From positions 19,651-83,650 of the forward strand of contig NZ_LUHG01000082.1 of assembly GCF_001623405.1 (NCBI RefSeq): a stretch of 64,000 nt of DNA, given 5' to 3'. A model generated the notes under the pieces. That model ran no database searches. It was not told the origin of the DNA and saw only the letters and a program-made list of their open reading frames with translations. Positions 54,100 through 63,421 of the stretch are shown here, piece by piece (the first letter of the stretch is position 1; each line of letters starts with the position of its first letter). Made by a program: the position numbers and the translations under genes. This stretch comes from Hydrotalea flava (GTDB taxonomy: Bacteria > Bacteroidota > Bacteroidia > Chitinophagales > Chitinophagaceae).

Positions 54100-55062
54100 T
54101 TATTTGCTTCTCATTTCCTTTATGGCAGCTGTTAATTTGGGCACTACTTCAAATGCGTCACCTACAATGCCATAATCAGCTGCTTTAAAAAATGGTGCTT
54201 CCGGATCTTTATTAATCACCACAATGGTTTTACTTCTGTTTACTCCCGCCAAATGCTGAATAGCTCCCGAAATGCCAATGGCAATGTATAAATTGGGGGC
54301 AATTTGTACGCCGGTTTGTCCAACATGCTCATGGTGTGGCCTCCAATGTGCATCGGCAACCGGACGGCTACAAGCAGTTGCAGCATGTAATACATGTGCT
54401 AAATCTTCAATCATTCCCCAATTTTCAGGGCCTTTTAAACCGCGTCCACCGCTTACTACAATATCGGCTTCACTTAATGGCACTTCACCGCTTACTTTGT
54501 TGGTTGCCAATATTTTTACCGATGCGGCAGGTACCTCAACATCTAATGCTTCAACAGTTGCATTTCCGGTTGTAGTTTGTACTCCAAAACTATTCGGGTT
54601 CAATGTAATGACTTTAATTGGAGTGGTAATATTTACCAATGCAAATGCTTTGCCGCTAAATACTGTTTTTTTAACTACAAAACCATTGGTGGTATCGGGC
54701 AATGCACAGGCGCCTGCAACCAAGCCTGCTTTTAACTGAACGGCCACTCCGGGTGCAACCGCTTTACCGGTTTGTGTATGGCTGAATACTACTACTGAAG
54801 CTTCTAATTGTTTAACAACTGCAGCAATTACCTGCGCAAATACCAGCGCATCTACATGATTGAAACTGTCATTTTGGGCCTGATATACTTTGCTGATACC
54901 ATAATTACCCAATTGCGTTAGATCGTCTGCTACATTTCCCAACACCAATGCCAATGCGTTGGTATTGAATTGTTTTGCGATAGCTGCCCCATAGGCTGCA
55001 GCCTCAAAAGATGCTTTTTTTAAATGACCATCTGACTGATCGATAAATATTAAAACTGACAT
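54100..55062 (-). CDS. etfA: Electron transfer flavoprotein subunit alpha
   Basis: From ATG 55062 the protein has 320 residues. MSVLIFIDQSDGHLKKASFEAAAYGA begins the alpha domain. The FAD domain is shown by VVSGGRGLKGPENWGMIEDLA, HEHVGQTGVQIAPNLYIAIGISGAIQHLAGV and VINKDPEAPFFKAADYGIVGD. The heterodimer with EtfB carries electrons from acyl-CoA and other dehydrogenases to the quinone pool. The frame back to 55098 adds 12 unlikely residues. It lies 77 bp after etfB. Confidence 0.96.
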   Translation of the reverse strand: MSVLIFIDQSDGHLKKASFEAAAYGAAIAKQFNTNALALVLGNVADDLTQLGNYGISKVYQAQNDSFNHVDALVFAQVIAAVVKQLEASVVVFSHTQTGKAVAPGVAVQLKAGLVAGACALPDTTNGFVVKKTVFSGKAFALVNITTPIKVITLNPNSFGVQTTTGNATVEALDVEVPAASVKILATNKVSGEVPLSEADIVVSGGRGLKGPENWGMIEDLAHVLHAATACSRPVADAHWRPHHEHVGQTGVQIAPNLYIAIGISGAIQHLAGVNRSKTIVVINKDPEAPFFKAADYGIVGDAFEVVPKLTAAIKEMRSK

Positions 55063-55139
55063 ATTTTTTTTATTTTTCGAATGAAATATATTTGGCATCC
55101 AAGTGCATTTTTAATGTCTTGGATGTATTTGATGAATAC

Positions 55140-55883
55140 TTAAATTACTTTTGCTTCTTCATGCAATAGTTTAACCAACGTAGCCACATCATCTGCTGTC
55201 ACCAATTTAACACCGGCTTTTGCAGGTGGTAATTCATATTGAACAATATGGGTTAATGCCTCTGTGGCAACAGGTGCAACCACTTTTAACGGCTTGGTTC
55301 TGGCAGCCATAATGCCACGCATATTCGGGATGCGTTGTTCGGCCATTCCTTTTTGACAACTAATGACAGCAGGAAGTGTTACTTCATCAACTTCTTCACC
55401 ACCTTCTATTTCTCTCGTAACTTTTGCCTGACTTCCATTCAACTCAAATTGTGTAGCAAGTGCTATGTAGGGCATCTGCAACATTTCAGCTAACATGCCA
55501 CCTACTGCAGAGCCATTGTAATCGATGGTTTCCTTTCCTGTAAAAATTAAATCATAACTCCCTTCTTTTGCAACAGCAGCAATTTGTGTAGCAATTACAT
55601 AACTATCATCACTTTCTGTATCTACTCTAATAGCTTCATCGCCACCCAAGGCCAGTGCTTTACGAATAATGACATCACAATCAGCGCCACCAACCGTAAT
55701 TAAATGTAAAATAACAGAAGGATCTTTTTCTTTTAATTCAATCGCTTTTATCAATGCATACCATTCATCATAAGGATTGATGATCCATTGAACACCTGCA
55801 TCTTCAAATTGCGTATTGTTGTTTTTAAAAGCAATTTTTGCAGTAGTATCAGGTGTTTTACTAATACAAACCAAAATTTTCAT
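55140..55883 (-). CDS. etfB: Electron transfer flavoprotein subunit beta
   Basis: From ATG 55883 the protein has 247 residues. MKILVCISKTPDTTAKIAF is the usual EtfB start. INPYDEWYALIKAIELKE and LIFTGKETIDYNGSAVGGMLAEML are conserved, and VTREIEGGEEVDEVTLPAVISCQKGMAEQRIPNMRGIMAA is the AMP-site signature of beta subunits. It is the first gene of etfB-etfA. Confidence 0.96.
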   Translation of the reverse strand: MKILVCISKTPDTTAKIAFKNNNTQFEDAGVQWIINPYDEWYALIKAIELKEKDPSVILHLITVGGADCDVIIRKALALGGDEAIRVDTESDDSYVIATQIAAVAKEGSYDLIFTGKETIDYNGSAVGGMLAEMLQMPYIALATQFELNGSQAKVTREIEGGEEVDEVTLPAVISCQKGMAEQRIPNMRGIMAARTKPLKVVAPVATEALTHIVQYELPPAKAGVKLVTADDVATLVKLLHEEAKVI

Positions 55884-56092
55884 ATGTGCGTTTTTTAGAT
55901 GAAACAATATTTTTCAACCATTTGTTACATTTGTGCACTAATTCAATAAATTAGTTGTTTATGCAACTATTAGCAAATATAATAAGCTTTTTATACAAAG
56001 CATGTGCCGTTCAAAAAAACTTCCATTAATTTTAAAATTTGTACCTGTTATTTTTTCTAACTCAATAAATTGCTGCACAAAATTTTTTAAAA

Positions 56093-56404
56093 ATGAATAG
56101 AATTGAGCAGTTAAAGAACTTTTTGAAAGAAAATCCAAAGGATAATTTTTTAAGACATTCACTTGCATTGGAATACATAAAAATGGGAGATGATCTGAAA
56201 GCAAGAATACTGTTTGAAGAAATCTTAGCCAATTCGCCCGATTATGTAGGCAGTTACTATCATCTGGCAAAACTGCTGGAAAGGCTGGAACAAACGCCAT
56301 TAGCTATTGAATGGTATGAAAAAGGAATGCTGGCTGCAAAAAATGCCAATGATCAGCATACTTATAACGAATTGCAATCTGCTTATGAAGATTTGATTGA
56401 TTAA
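56093..56404 (+). CDS. Small TPR protein
   Basis: The 103-residue cytoplasmic protein has about two and a half tetratricopeptide repeats. [68 protein letters not shown] runs through most of it. It likely serves as a protein-interaction adaptor; no partner can be assigned. It lies 59 bp upstream of the urocanase gene on the same strand. The antisense frame at 55959-56300 is a shadow. Confidence 0.85.
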   Translation: MNRIEQLKNFLKENPKDNFLRHSLALEYIKMGDDLKARILFEEILANSPDYVGSYYHLAKLLERLEQTPLAIEWYEKGMLAAKNANDQHTYNELQSAYEDLID

Positions 56405-56463
56405 GGTATTTTAAAAGTGCTGACTGTATAATTTTTTATAACTTTAATGCTAAAACGATTGCC

Positions 56464-58143
56464 ATGTTAGCTACTGAATCTGCTGTATTTCATCCGGAGA
56501 AATATAAAACACCCGTCGGAAATCATTTAAACTGCAAAGGTTGGGTTCAGGAAGCTGCTTTGCGTATGTTATTGAATAATTTAAATCCTGAAGTAGCAGA
56601 AAAGCCGGAAGAATTGATTGTATATGGCGGGAGAGGAAAGGCTGCCAGAAATATTCCATCACTCGATTTGATTATTAAGGCGCTGAAAGATTTAAATAAC
56701 AATGAAACCCTTTTGATACAAAGCGGTAAACCGGTTGCAATTTTAACCACGCATGAAGATGCGCCCAGGGTTTTAATTTCAAATTCGCAGTTAGTGCCCA
56801 AATGGGCTACCTGGGAACATTTTGATTTGCTGGAGAAGAAGGGATTGATGATGTATGGTCAAATGACTGCCGGTAGTTGGATCTATATCGGTTCACAAGG
56901 AATTGTGCAGGGTACATTTGAAACCTTTGCTGCTGTAGCTAAAAAACATTTCCATGGTTCACTTTCAGGTATTTTAACTGTTACAGCCGGTTTAGGCGGT
57001 ATGGGTGGTGCACAACCGCTGGCTATTACTATGAATGATGGTGTTTGTCTGGTAGCCGAAGTGGAAGAATGGCGTATTGATAAAAGATTACAAACCCGTT
57101 ATCTGGATATAAAATGCCTGGCAATTGATGAAGCAATAGATAAAGCTTTAGACGCAAAAAAGAATAAACAAGCTTTAAGTATTGGGGTGCTTTGCAATGC
57201 AGTTCATTTACTGGAACGATTGATTGAGAGAAATATTCCGGTTGATATTTTAACCGACCAGACCTCGGCCCATGATCCTTTAATCGGATATATTCCACAT
57301 ACCCTAACTAATGAGCAGGCCAATGTATTGCGTCATGATAACCCCGAGGCTTATACTGCTTTAAGTTATGAGAGCATGAAATTGCATGTTACCTACATGC
57401 TAACCTTGCAAAAAAATGGTGCCATTACTTTCGATTATGGCAACAATATCAGAGCTAGGGCAAAGGAAGCAGGTTTGCAAAATGCATTCAACTTTCCAGG
57501 GTTTGTCCCTGCCTATATTCGTCCATTGTTCTGTGAAGGAAAAGGCCCTTTTCGTTGGGCAGCACTCAGCGGTGATCCTGCCGATATTGCTGCAACCGAC
57601 CAATGTATACTTGAATTGTTTCCTGAAAATGCAGGCTTAAAAAAATGGATTACGATGGCACAACAACGCATTGTCTTTCAGGGGTTGCCCGCCAGAATTT
57701 GTTGGCTCGGACAAGGCGAAAGAGAAAAGGCCGGGTTGGCATTTAATGAACTGGTTAGAAAGGGTATTGTGAAAGCGCCAATTGTTATTGGACGTGACCA
57801 TTTGGATACCGGTTCTGTTGCTTCGCCTAACAGAGAAACGGAAGCCATGTTAGATGGAAGTGACGCTGTGGCCGATTGGCCTGTTTTAAACGCATTAATT
57901 AATACTGCTGCCGGAGCCAGTTGGGTAAGTCTGCATCATGGCGGCGGGGTAGGAATGGGCTATAGTATTCATGCGGGAATGGTGATTGTGGCGGATGGTA
58001 CAGATGCCGCAGCAAAAAGATTACAACGGGTGTTAAGAAATGATCCCGGAATGGGCGTAATTCGGCATGCAGATGCAGGTTACGATATTGCGCTGGATAT
58101 GCTTCGACAAAGTGGTTTGAGCATTACAGACCGCCTGCATTAA
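56464..58143 (+). CDS. hutU: Urocanate hydratase (urocanase)
   Basis: The 559-residue enzyme converts urocanate to imidazolone propionate in histidine breakdown using tightly bound NAD+. [22 protein letters not shown] (about 19-40), [11 protein letters not shown] (about 58-68), [14 protein letters not shown] (about 178-191, NAD site) and [15 protein letters not shown] (about 413-427) are conserved. [19 protein letters not shown] and [20 protein letters not shown] appear near the end. The length is normal. No hutH, hutI or hutG lies in the window. Confidence 0.97.
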   Translation: MLATESAVFHPEKYKTPVGNHLNCKGWVQEAALRMLLNNLNPEVAEKPEELIVYGGRGKAARNIPSLDLIIKALKDLNNNETLLIQSGKPVAILTTHEDAPRVLISNSQLVPKWATWEHFDLLEKKGLMMYGQMTAGSWIYIGSQGIVQGTFETFAAVAKKHFHGSLSGILTVTAGLGGMGGAQPLAITMNDGVCLVAEVEEWRIDKRLQTRYLDIKCLAIDEAIDKALDAKKNKQALSIGVLCNAVHLLERLIERNIPVDILTDQTSAHDPLIGYIPHTLTNEQANVLRHDNPEAYTALSYESMKLHVTYMLTLQKNGAITFDYGNNIRARAKEAGLQNAFNFPGFVPAYIRPLFCEGKGPFRWAALSGDPADIAATDQCILELFPENAGLKKWITMAQQRIVFQGLPARICWLGQGEREKAGLAFNELVRKGIVKAPIVIGRDHLDTGSVASPNRETEAMLDGSDAVADWPVLNALINTAAGASWVSLHHGGGVGMGYSIHAGMVIVADGTDAAAKRLQRVLRNDPGMGVIRHADAGYDIALDMLRQSGLSITDRLH

Positions 58144-58145
58144 AA

Positions 58146-58185
58146 AAACTGCCTGTTCTAAAATGTTCATTTCAACAGGCAGTTT
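58146..58185. terminator. Bidirectional terminator between hutU and hsp20
   Basis: A 12-bp stem AAACTGCCTGTT / AACAGGCAGTTT lies between the convergent genes with A/T-rich flanks. Confidence 0.8.
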
Positions 58186-58204
58186 AAAAATAATGATTTT
58201 TGAA

Positions 58205-58606
58205 TTATTGAACCGCAATGGTTTTTGTTACGGGTGCCTTTTCAGCTTTTATGGGCAATACTACCCTTAAAATACCATCCTGATAAGTTGCCTGAATAGT
58301 ATCAGTTTGAATGCCGTCGGTTAAACTGAATACTTTTTTAAAGGCGTGGGCAGTAAAATCCTGTTGTACAATTTTCTTTTTTTCATTTTCAACAGGTGTA
58401 GGTTGGTATTCAATTGTCAATAGCCCTTTATCTGCTTTCAATTGAAAATCTTGTTTATTTCTACCTGGTACCATTAATTCAATTTCAAATGCATTGGAGG
58501 TTTCATAAATATTAACAGGAACAGAAAAATTTCTACTCATTCCCCTGAAAGTATTCAAAAATGGATCGCGGTTTATATAACCGGGTTGTGTTGTGTGGTT
58601 GTACAT
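58205..58606 (-). CDS. Small heat-shock protein Hsp20
   Basis: The 133-residue protein has a typical alpha-crystallin domain (about 33-125). VNIYETSNAFEIELMVPGRNKQDFQLKADKGLLTIEY is the first part, and KKVFSLTDGIQTDTIQATYQDGILRVVLPIKAE includes the GILRVVLP motif. It is an ATP-independent holdase. A long inverted repeat at 58673-58717, sharing a 14-mer with groES, lies upstream and probably controls it. Confidence 0.94.
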   Translation of the reverse strand: MYNHTTQPGYINRDPFLNTFRGMSRNFSVPVNIYETSNAFEIELMVPGRNKQDFQLKADKGLLTIEYQPTPVENEKKKIVQQDFTAHAFKKVFSLTDGIQTDTIQATYQDGILRVVLPIKAEKAPVTKTIAVQ

Positions 58607-58672
58607 AATTTTTAATTTTTATTCTTACAAAGCTTTTCAAATCTTATTCCAATAGAAAAACATGAATAATAT

Positions 58673-58717
58673 ATGTCACAATGGCACTATTTTTTATTTT
58701 GTATGCCTTTGTGACAT
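58673..58717. promoter_or_regulatory. Long inverted repeat upstream of hsp20
   Basis: ATGTCACAATGGCA (58673-58686) and TGCCTTTGTGACAT (58704-58717) form 14-bp arms, 13 of 14 identical, around a 17-bp AT-rich spacer. Both arms match the element upstream of groES. The nearer arm is 66 bp from the hsp20 ATG. Confidence 0.6.
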
Positions 58718-58771
58718 TTTCGATTCAGGTAAAAAGCAACAATTGACTGATTCAATGATGCGGTTTTTGAT

Positions 58772-58779
58772 TAATTTTG
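58772..58779 (+). promoter_or_regulatory. -7 box TAATTTTG of the bacilliredoxin gene
   Basis: It matches TAnnTTTG and is followed by C. It overlaps the TTG at 58777 that opens the longer frame, so ATG 58798 is the real start. Confidence 0.6.
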
Positions 58780-58797
58780 CTTTCTAAAACAGAAAAT

Positions 58798-59214
58798 ATG
58801 TATCCCGAAGAGATTGTAATACCCATGAAGGCTGAATTAACCGAAAGTGGATTTGAGGAAATGCTAACAGCGGCCGATGTAGATGCCACCCTTCAAAAAG
58901 AAGGAACAACACTTGTAGTTGTAAACTCTGTTTGCGGTTGTGCAGCAGGTAGCTGCAGACCCGGGGTTTTAATGGCAGTGCATAATGCAACCAAAAAACC
59001 CACCCGTTTGGTAACCAGTTTTGCAGGTTTTGATATGGAGGCAGTAAACAAGATCAGAGAGCATTTATTGCCTTATCCGCCATCATCACCCGCTATTGCG
59101 CTTTTTAAAGATGGCAAATTAGTGAGTATGATTGAGCGCCATCAAATTGAAGGAAGACCGGCACAAGTGATTGCTCAATATTTAATTCATGAATTTGAAC
59201 AATATTGCAACTAA
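58798..59214 (+). CDS. Bacilliredoxin (BrxA/BrxB family)
   Basis: From ATG 58798 the protein has 138 residues. VNSVCGCAAGSCRPGVLMAVHN (about 42-63) carries the CGC active-site motif (Cys46, Cys48), and YPPSSPAIALFKDGKLVSMIERHQIEG is the rest of the fold. Bacilliredoxins remove bacillithiol from protein cysteines. bshC in the same window supports bacillithiol in this organism. Confidence 0.93.
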   Translation: MYPEEIVIPMKAELTESGFEEMLTAADVDATLQKEGTTLVVVNSVCGCAAGSCRPGVLMAVHNATKKPTRLVTSFAGFDMEAVNKIREHLLPYPPSSPAIALFKDGKLVSMIERHQIEGRPAQVIAQYLIHEFEQYCN

Positions 59215-59251
59215 TTCTTTGTACTTTGTTATAGATGTGTTAGTAATGTAC

Positions 59252-59280
59252 AAAGTCCCGTTTCTACGGGACTTTTCTTT
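59252..59280 (+). terminator. Terminator after the bacilliredoxin gene
   Basis: A 10-bp stem AAAGTCCCGT / ACGGGACTTT has the loop TTCT and is followed by TCTTT. Confidence 0.85.
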
Positions 59281-59361
59281 ATGCAACCATACAGAATAAT
59301 TTAAAGTTTTGGTATTTTCTAATTAACATTGCAATTCAAATTTTCACATCAAAAAAAGGCT

Positions 59362-60648
59362 ATGTATCCAAACCTGTATTATGTATTCAAAGACTTATTT
59401 GGGGTTGAATGGAACGGATTGAAATTAATTAACTCATTTGGTTTTTTTGTAGCCCTTTCTTTTGTAATATCTGCATGGATATTAACATTGGAATTGAAAC
59501 GTAAACAGTCAGCAGGAATTTTAACTTATACAGAAAAAACAATTTTAGTAGGAGGGGCAGCCACCACGCAGGAATTATTGCTGAATTTCTTTCTTGGATT
59601 CATCATGGGATTTAAAATTGTGGGTGCATTTTTGATACCAACAGCTCTGGCGGATCCGCAAAGTTTTATTTTATCTGCTCAGGGAAATTTACCAATGGGT
59701 ATTTTGTTGGGTGTATTATTTGCAGCATTAAAATGGTGGGAAAAAAACAAAGAAAAATTAGCAAAACCTGAAAAACGAATTATTAGAGTATGGCCGCAGG
59801 ATCGGGTGGGTGATATTGTAATTTATGCTGCCATATTTGGGTTTGCAGGAGCTAAAATTTTTAATAGCCTTGAAACCTGGGATGATTTTATCAGTGATCC
59901 TATAGGTTCTCTTATATCCTTCAGCGGACTTACTTTTTATGGTGGATTAATTTGTGCAACTATTGCTTTGTATTTCTATACCAAAAAACACAATATTCCT
60001 TTTATTGCTCTTTGCGATGCCGCAGCACCGGCTTTAATGCTGGCGTATGGTTTGGGCAGAATTGGTTGCCAAGTTGCCGGTGATGGCGATTGGGGAATTT
60101 TAAATAGCGCTTATGTAAGTAATGCACAAGGAAAATTAGTTCCAGCTACCGTTGAGCAGTTTACCAGAGCGCTGCAAGCTAATCAACACTACTATAGCGA
60201 ACAGTTTACAACTTTTAAAATTGAACACTTATCTGTTCACTCATTTTGGGGTTTACCCAATTGGCTGTTTGCTTACAATTATCCGCATAATGTAGTAAAT
60301 GAAGGCGTTCGTTTTGCTGATTGTACCGGTAATTATTGTTCTTATTTGCCTATTGGGGTTTTTCCAACACCATTGTATGAAATTGTAATGTGTCTGATTC
60401 TTTTTGGTATTTTGTGGATGCTGCGCAAAAAAATTGCAACACCTGGTCGATTATTCGCTATATATCTTATTTTGAATGGTTTAGAACGTTTTTTGATTGA
60501 AAAAATAAGGGTAAACACCCGTTATCATTTTTGGGGATTACAACCTACCCAGGCTGAATTAATTTCTAGTGCATTAGTAATTGCAGGAATTGTTCTTTAT
60601 TTTTACGCTAATAAAATTAAAATCAAACAATATCCTGTTCATACTTAA
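59362..60648 (+). CDS. Lgt-family prolipoprotein diacylglyceryl transferase, divergent and long
   Basis: From ATG 59362 the protein has 428 residues and several TM helices; typical Lgt proteins have about 260-300. LTFYGGLI (190-197), LGRIGCQVAGDGDWG (231-245), TPLYEIVMCLILFGILW and GRLFAIYLILNGLERFLIEKIR (362-383) are the Lgt core. Compared with E. coli Lgt, the HGGL His is Tyr and the GRIGNF Asn is Cys, while Arg and Glu in ERFLIE are kept. Extra sequence (about 246-330) lies between the motifs. It may be a true Lgt or a paralog with altered chemistry. The TTG frame from 59329 is less likely, since AAGG precedes the ATG. Confidence 0.82.
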   Translation: MYPNLYYVFKDLFGVEWNGLKLINSFGFFVALSFVISAWILTLELKRKQSAGILTYTEKTILVGGAATTQELLLNFFLGFIMGFKIVGAFLIPTALADPQSFILSAQGNLPMGILLGVLFAALKWWEKNKEKLAKPEKRIIRVWPQDRVGDIVIYAAIFGFAGAKIFNSLETWDDFISDPIGSLISFSGLTFYGGLICATIALYFYTKKHNIPFIALCDAAAPALMLAYGLGRIGCQVAGDGDWGILNSAYVSNAQGKLVPATVEQFTRALQANQHYYSEQFTTFKIEHLSVHSFWGLPNWLFAYNYPHNVVNEGVRFADCTGNYCSYLPIGVFPTPLYEIVMCLILFGILWMLRKKIATPGRLFAIYLILNGLERFLIEKIRVNTRYHFWGLQPTQAELISSALVIAGIVLYFYANKIKIKQYPVHT

Positions 60649-60679
60649 TCAATAATGCCTCTGCTGCATAAATAAGCTG

Positions 60680-60710
60680 ATGTCATCCTGTAAAATGGAT
60701 GACATTTTTT
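60680..60710 (+). terminator. Terminator after the Lgt-family gene
   Basis: A 9-bp stem ATGTCATCC / GGATGACAT is followed by TTTTT. Confidence 0.85.
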
Positions 60711-60885
60711 ATGCTTTTCAATCAATGCCGGATGCACTTAAATTTACTTTAAATTACTTAGAAGTTTTTGTATCGAATACTTCATTGCATCGTTCTATTC
60801 GTGTTTTGGTACAATATCCTATTCTTCCTTCCTAATTATTCGCCAGTCATCCATTAAAATAGCCATCCAATATAAAACAATATAC

Positions 60886-60898
60886 TATGCTTAGCATA
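60886..60898. promoter_or_regulatory. Palindrome TATGCT-T-AGCATA upstream of the TonB receptor gene
   Basis: A 6-1-6 inverted repeat ends five bases upstream of the -7 box, where a regulator could cover the promoter. The regulator is unknown. Confidence 0.4.
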
Positions 60899-60903
60899 CT
60901 ACT

Positions 60904-60911
60904 TAGTTTTG
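60904..60911 (+). promoter_or_regulatory. -7 box TAGTTTTG of the TonB receptor gene
   Basis: It matches TAnnTTTG. It lies 40 bp before ATG 60952. Confidence 0.5.
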
Positions 60912-60951
60912 TGATGTAATATTTATACACCAGAACTAAAAAATAAACATC

Positions 60952-63399
60952 ATGAAAAAAACTACATTTATTTTAACCCTGTTGGGCATAATAGTATGCT
61001 TTGTTACATCGGTTCGTGCCCAATCTTCACCAGGCCTTACCATAAAAGGTCAGGTAACAGCTCAGAAAAGAGCCATTGAAGCAGCCAATATCATGGTTTT
61101 AAATACGAAAGACTCAGCTATTGTTAAAATGGCTGTAACTGATAAATCCGGGCAATTTAAGGTTGATCATTTAAAAAGCGGCAGCTACTTAATTAAACTG
61201 ATTGCAATAGGTTATGAAACTTATTTTTCAAATCAGATTAAGTTATCGGCAGCTCAAACTATGGATATTCACTTAAAACCCGCCGAAAAAGAACTGGCCG
61301 GAGTTACTGTAACTTCTAAAAAGCCACTAATAGAACAAAAATTAGATAAAACAGTCATCAACGTAGATGCTTCTCCTTCCAATACCGGTTTAACTGCTAT
61401 GGATGTGCTGGAAAAGTCGCCGGGTGTGTTGGTAGATAAAGATGGGAATATTAGCCTGAAAGGAAAACCAGGTGTTTTGGTTTTATTAGATGGTAAACCT
61501 TCTTATTTAAGTGCAACAGATTTGGCTAATTTATTGAAAAGCATGTCTAGTAGTTCTATTGATCAAATTGAATTAATGACCAATCCACCAGCCAAATACG
61601 ATGCAGCCGGCAACTCTGGTATCATCAATATTAAAACCAAAAAATCAAAAACAGTAGGTTATAATGGTAGTGTTACGGTAGGATTGGGTCAGGGTGTTTA
61701 TCCTAAAAGCAACAACAGTATAAATCTGAATTATCGTAAAAATAAAGTGAATTTATTCGGGAATTTGAGTTACAACTATTATGGTGGCTTTCAGGATTTG
61801 AACATTACCAGAAATTTTAGGACTACTAATGGAGAAGATATCCTCTCTATTTTTAAGCAACAAAGTTTTATTAAGCGCACTCAAAATAACACTGCTTACA
61901 AAGTTGGGGTAGATTATTATGCTTCTAAAAAAACAACTTTGGGTGTTGTAGTAAATGGATTTTCCAATCCATCTACCGACAATAATCATAATACTACCAA
62001 TATTTTAGATCCCAATAGTGTTTTACAAAGTACCACACTGGCCAATTCTCAAATGATAAACAGTTTAAACAATATGGCGGTTAATCTCAATGGCAGACAT
62101 GTATTTGATAGCACAGGGAAAGAGCTTACCACAGATTTAGATTACGTGCACTACAATACCGGAAATGCGCAAATGTTTACCAATTCATTTTATGACAATA
62201 CCGGTAATAAAATCATGCCCGACCAGTTGTTAAGAGGAAGTTTGCCTTCTACCATTAATATTTATACTGCCAAAGCCGATTATACACAACAATTGAAGCA
62301 TACAATTAAAATGGAGGCCGGTTTTAAAGTGAGTTATATAAAAACTGATAATGATTCCCGCTATGACAACCAAATCAATAACCAATGGGTAAGGGATAGT
62401 GTCAGAAGTAATCATTTTATTTATGAAGAAAACATAAATGCAGCTTATGTATCGTTCAGCAAAGAATTATCAAAAAAATGGAGCATACAATTGGGTAGCA
62501 GGGTAGAAAATACACATGCTATGGGAATACAATTATTCAATGGGGCATCATTCGATAGAAATTATACCCAATTATTCCCAACATTATTTCTCGGGTATAT
62601 GCCAAATGATAAAAATAAGTTCTCATTAAATTATGGTAGACGTATACAACGCCCTGATTATGAATATTTAAATCCATTTTACTATTTCTTAGATAAGTAC
62701 ACTTACATTGTTGGTAATCCGTATTTACAACCACAAATTAGTCAGAATATAGAGCTAAACCACATTTACAAAGGATTTCTTACAACCAACTTAAGCTATG
62801 GTGTAATCAATGATTTAATTACACAGGTATTTAAACAAATTGACAGTACACATACCACTTATGTTATGAATGATAATATTGCCAAAGTGCAGAATTATAC
62901 TTTAAGTGTAAGTGCTTCATTTCCAATTACTAAATTTTGGAAAGTAAACTGGTATAATCAATTGAATTACAATCAATATGATGGATACGTAAATGAAGGG
63001 CCCATACATGTTTTTGGCATTAATTATGCTACCAATTTTACCAATAGTTTTGAGGTGAAAAAAGGTTGGTCATTTGAATTGAGTGGTTTTTACAGAACGC
63101 AAACTCAGGAAGGAACGATTGTTGGAAATGAAATGAGTCAGTTAAATTTTGCCATTAGCAAACAAGTACTGAAAAATAAAGGCAGTATTAAGTTAAACTG
63201 CCGCGACTTTTTGAACTTGCAGCATTTTAGTGGATATAGCAAGTATCAAAATATTGATATTCAAATATATAACAGATGGGATAACCGTGTTTTTAATGTA
63301 AGCTTTACTTATCGATTTGCAAAAGGAAAAGCAGGTGTTGCACCCAAAAAGTCTGCTGGTGCCATTGATGAAGCATCCAGAGTTAAATCGAATAATTAA
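60952..63399 (+). CDS. TonB-dependent receptor (outer membrane beta-barrel family)
   Basis: The 815-residue outer-membrane protein has a signal peptide (1-24), a CarboxypepD_reg-like domain (about 30-115), a plug (about 125-235) with MDVLEKSPGVLVDKDGNISLKGKPGVLVLLDGKPSYL, and a long beta-barrel. The barrel includes KFSLNYGRRIQRPDYEYLNPFYYFLDKYTYIVGNPYLQPQ, characteristic of this family. It ends in FRFAKG-type strands followed by a basic tail. The transported ligand is not readable. No SusD partner lies nearby, so it is not a Sus-type polysaccharide pair. Confidence 0.93.
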   Translation: MKKTTFILTLLGIIVCFVTSVRAQSSPGLTIKGQVTAQKRAIEAANIMVLNTKDSAIVKMAVTDKSGQFKVDHLKSGSYLIKLIAIGYETYFSNQIKLSAAQTMDIHLKPAEKELAGVTVTSKKPLIEQKLDKTVINVDASPSNTGLTAMDVLEKSPGVLVDKDGNISLKGKPGVLVLLDGKPSYLSATDLANLLKSMSSSSIDQIELMTNPPAKYDAAGNSGIINIKTKKSKTVGYNGSVTVGLGQGVYPKSNNSINLNYRKNKVNLFGNLSYNYYGGFQDLNITRNFRTTNGEDILSIFKQQSFIKRTQNNTAYKVGVDYYASKKTTLGVVVNGFSNPSTDNNHNTTNILDPNSVLQSTTLANSQMINSLNNMAVNLNGRHVFDSTGKELTTDLDYVHYNTGNAQMFTNSFYDNTGNKIMPDQLLRGSLPSTINIYTAKADYTQQLKHTIKMEAGFKVSYIKTDNDSRYDNQINNQWVRDSVRSNHFIYEENINAAYVSFSKELSKKWSIQLGSRVENTHAMGIQLFNGASFDRNYTQLFPTLFLGYMPNDKNKFSLNYGRRIQRPDYEYLNPFYYFLDKYTYIVGNPYLQPQISQNIELNHIYKGFLTTNLSYGVINDLITQVFKQIDSTHTTYVMNDNIAKVQNYTLSVSASFPITKFWKVNWYNQLNYNQYDGYVNEGPIHVFGINYATNFTNSFEVKKGWSFELSGFYRTQTQEGTIVGNEMSQLNFAISKQVLKNKGSIKLNCRDFLNLQHFSGYSKYQNIDIQIYNRWDNRVFNVSFTYRFAKGKAGVAPKKSAGAIDEASRVKSNN

Positions 63400-63421
63400 T
63401 TACAACATGATTTTACAAAAC

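Larger units (their letters stand above)
60649..60951 (+). other. Intergenic region between the Lgt-family gene and the TonB receptor gene
   Basis: This 303-bp stretch holds a terminator (60680-60710), a 13-bp interrupted palindrome (60886-60898) and a -7 box (60904-60911). The middle, 60711-60885, is AT-rich. I see no ORF or RNA gene in it. Confidence 0.6.

Noticed and set aside
55959..56300. Minus-strand frame of 113 codons
   Set aside because: It is antisense to the TPR gene and has no independent signals.
58673..58717. Sigma-54 promoter (TGGCAC-N5-TTGC) for hsp20
   Set aside because: TGGCAC occurs but no TTGC element lies at the required spacing.
60711..60885. Cobalamin or other riboswitch upstream of the TonB receptor
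   Set aside because: No conserved riboswitch core (such as a B12 box) is recognisable in the AT-rich stretch.
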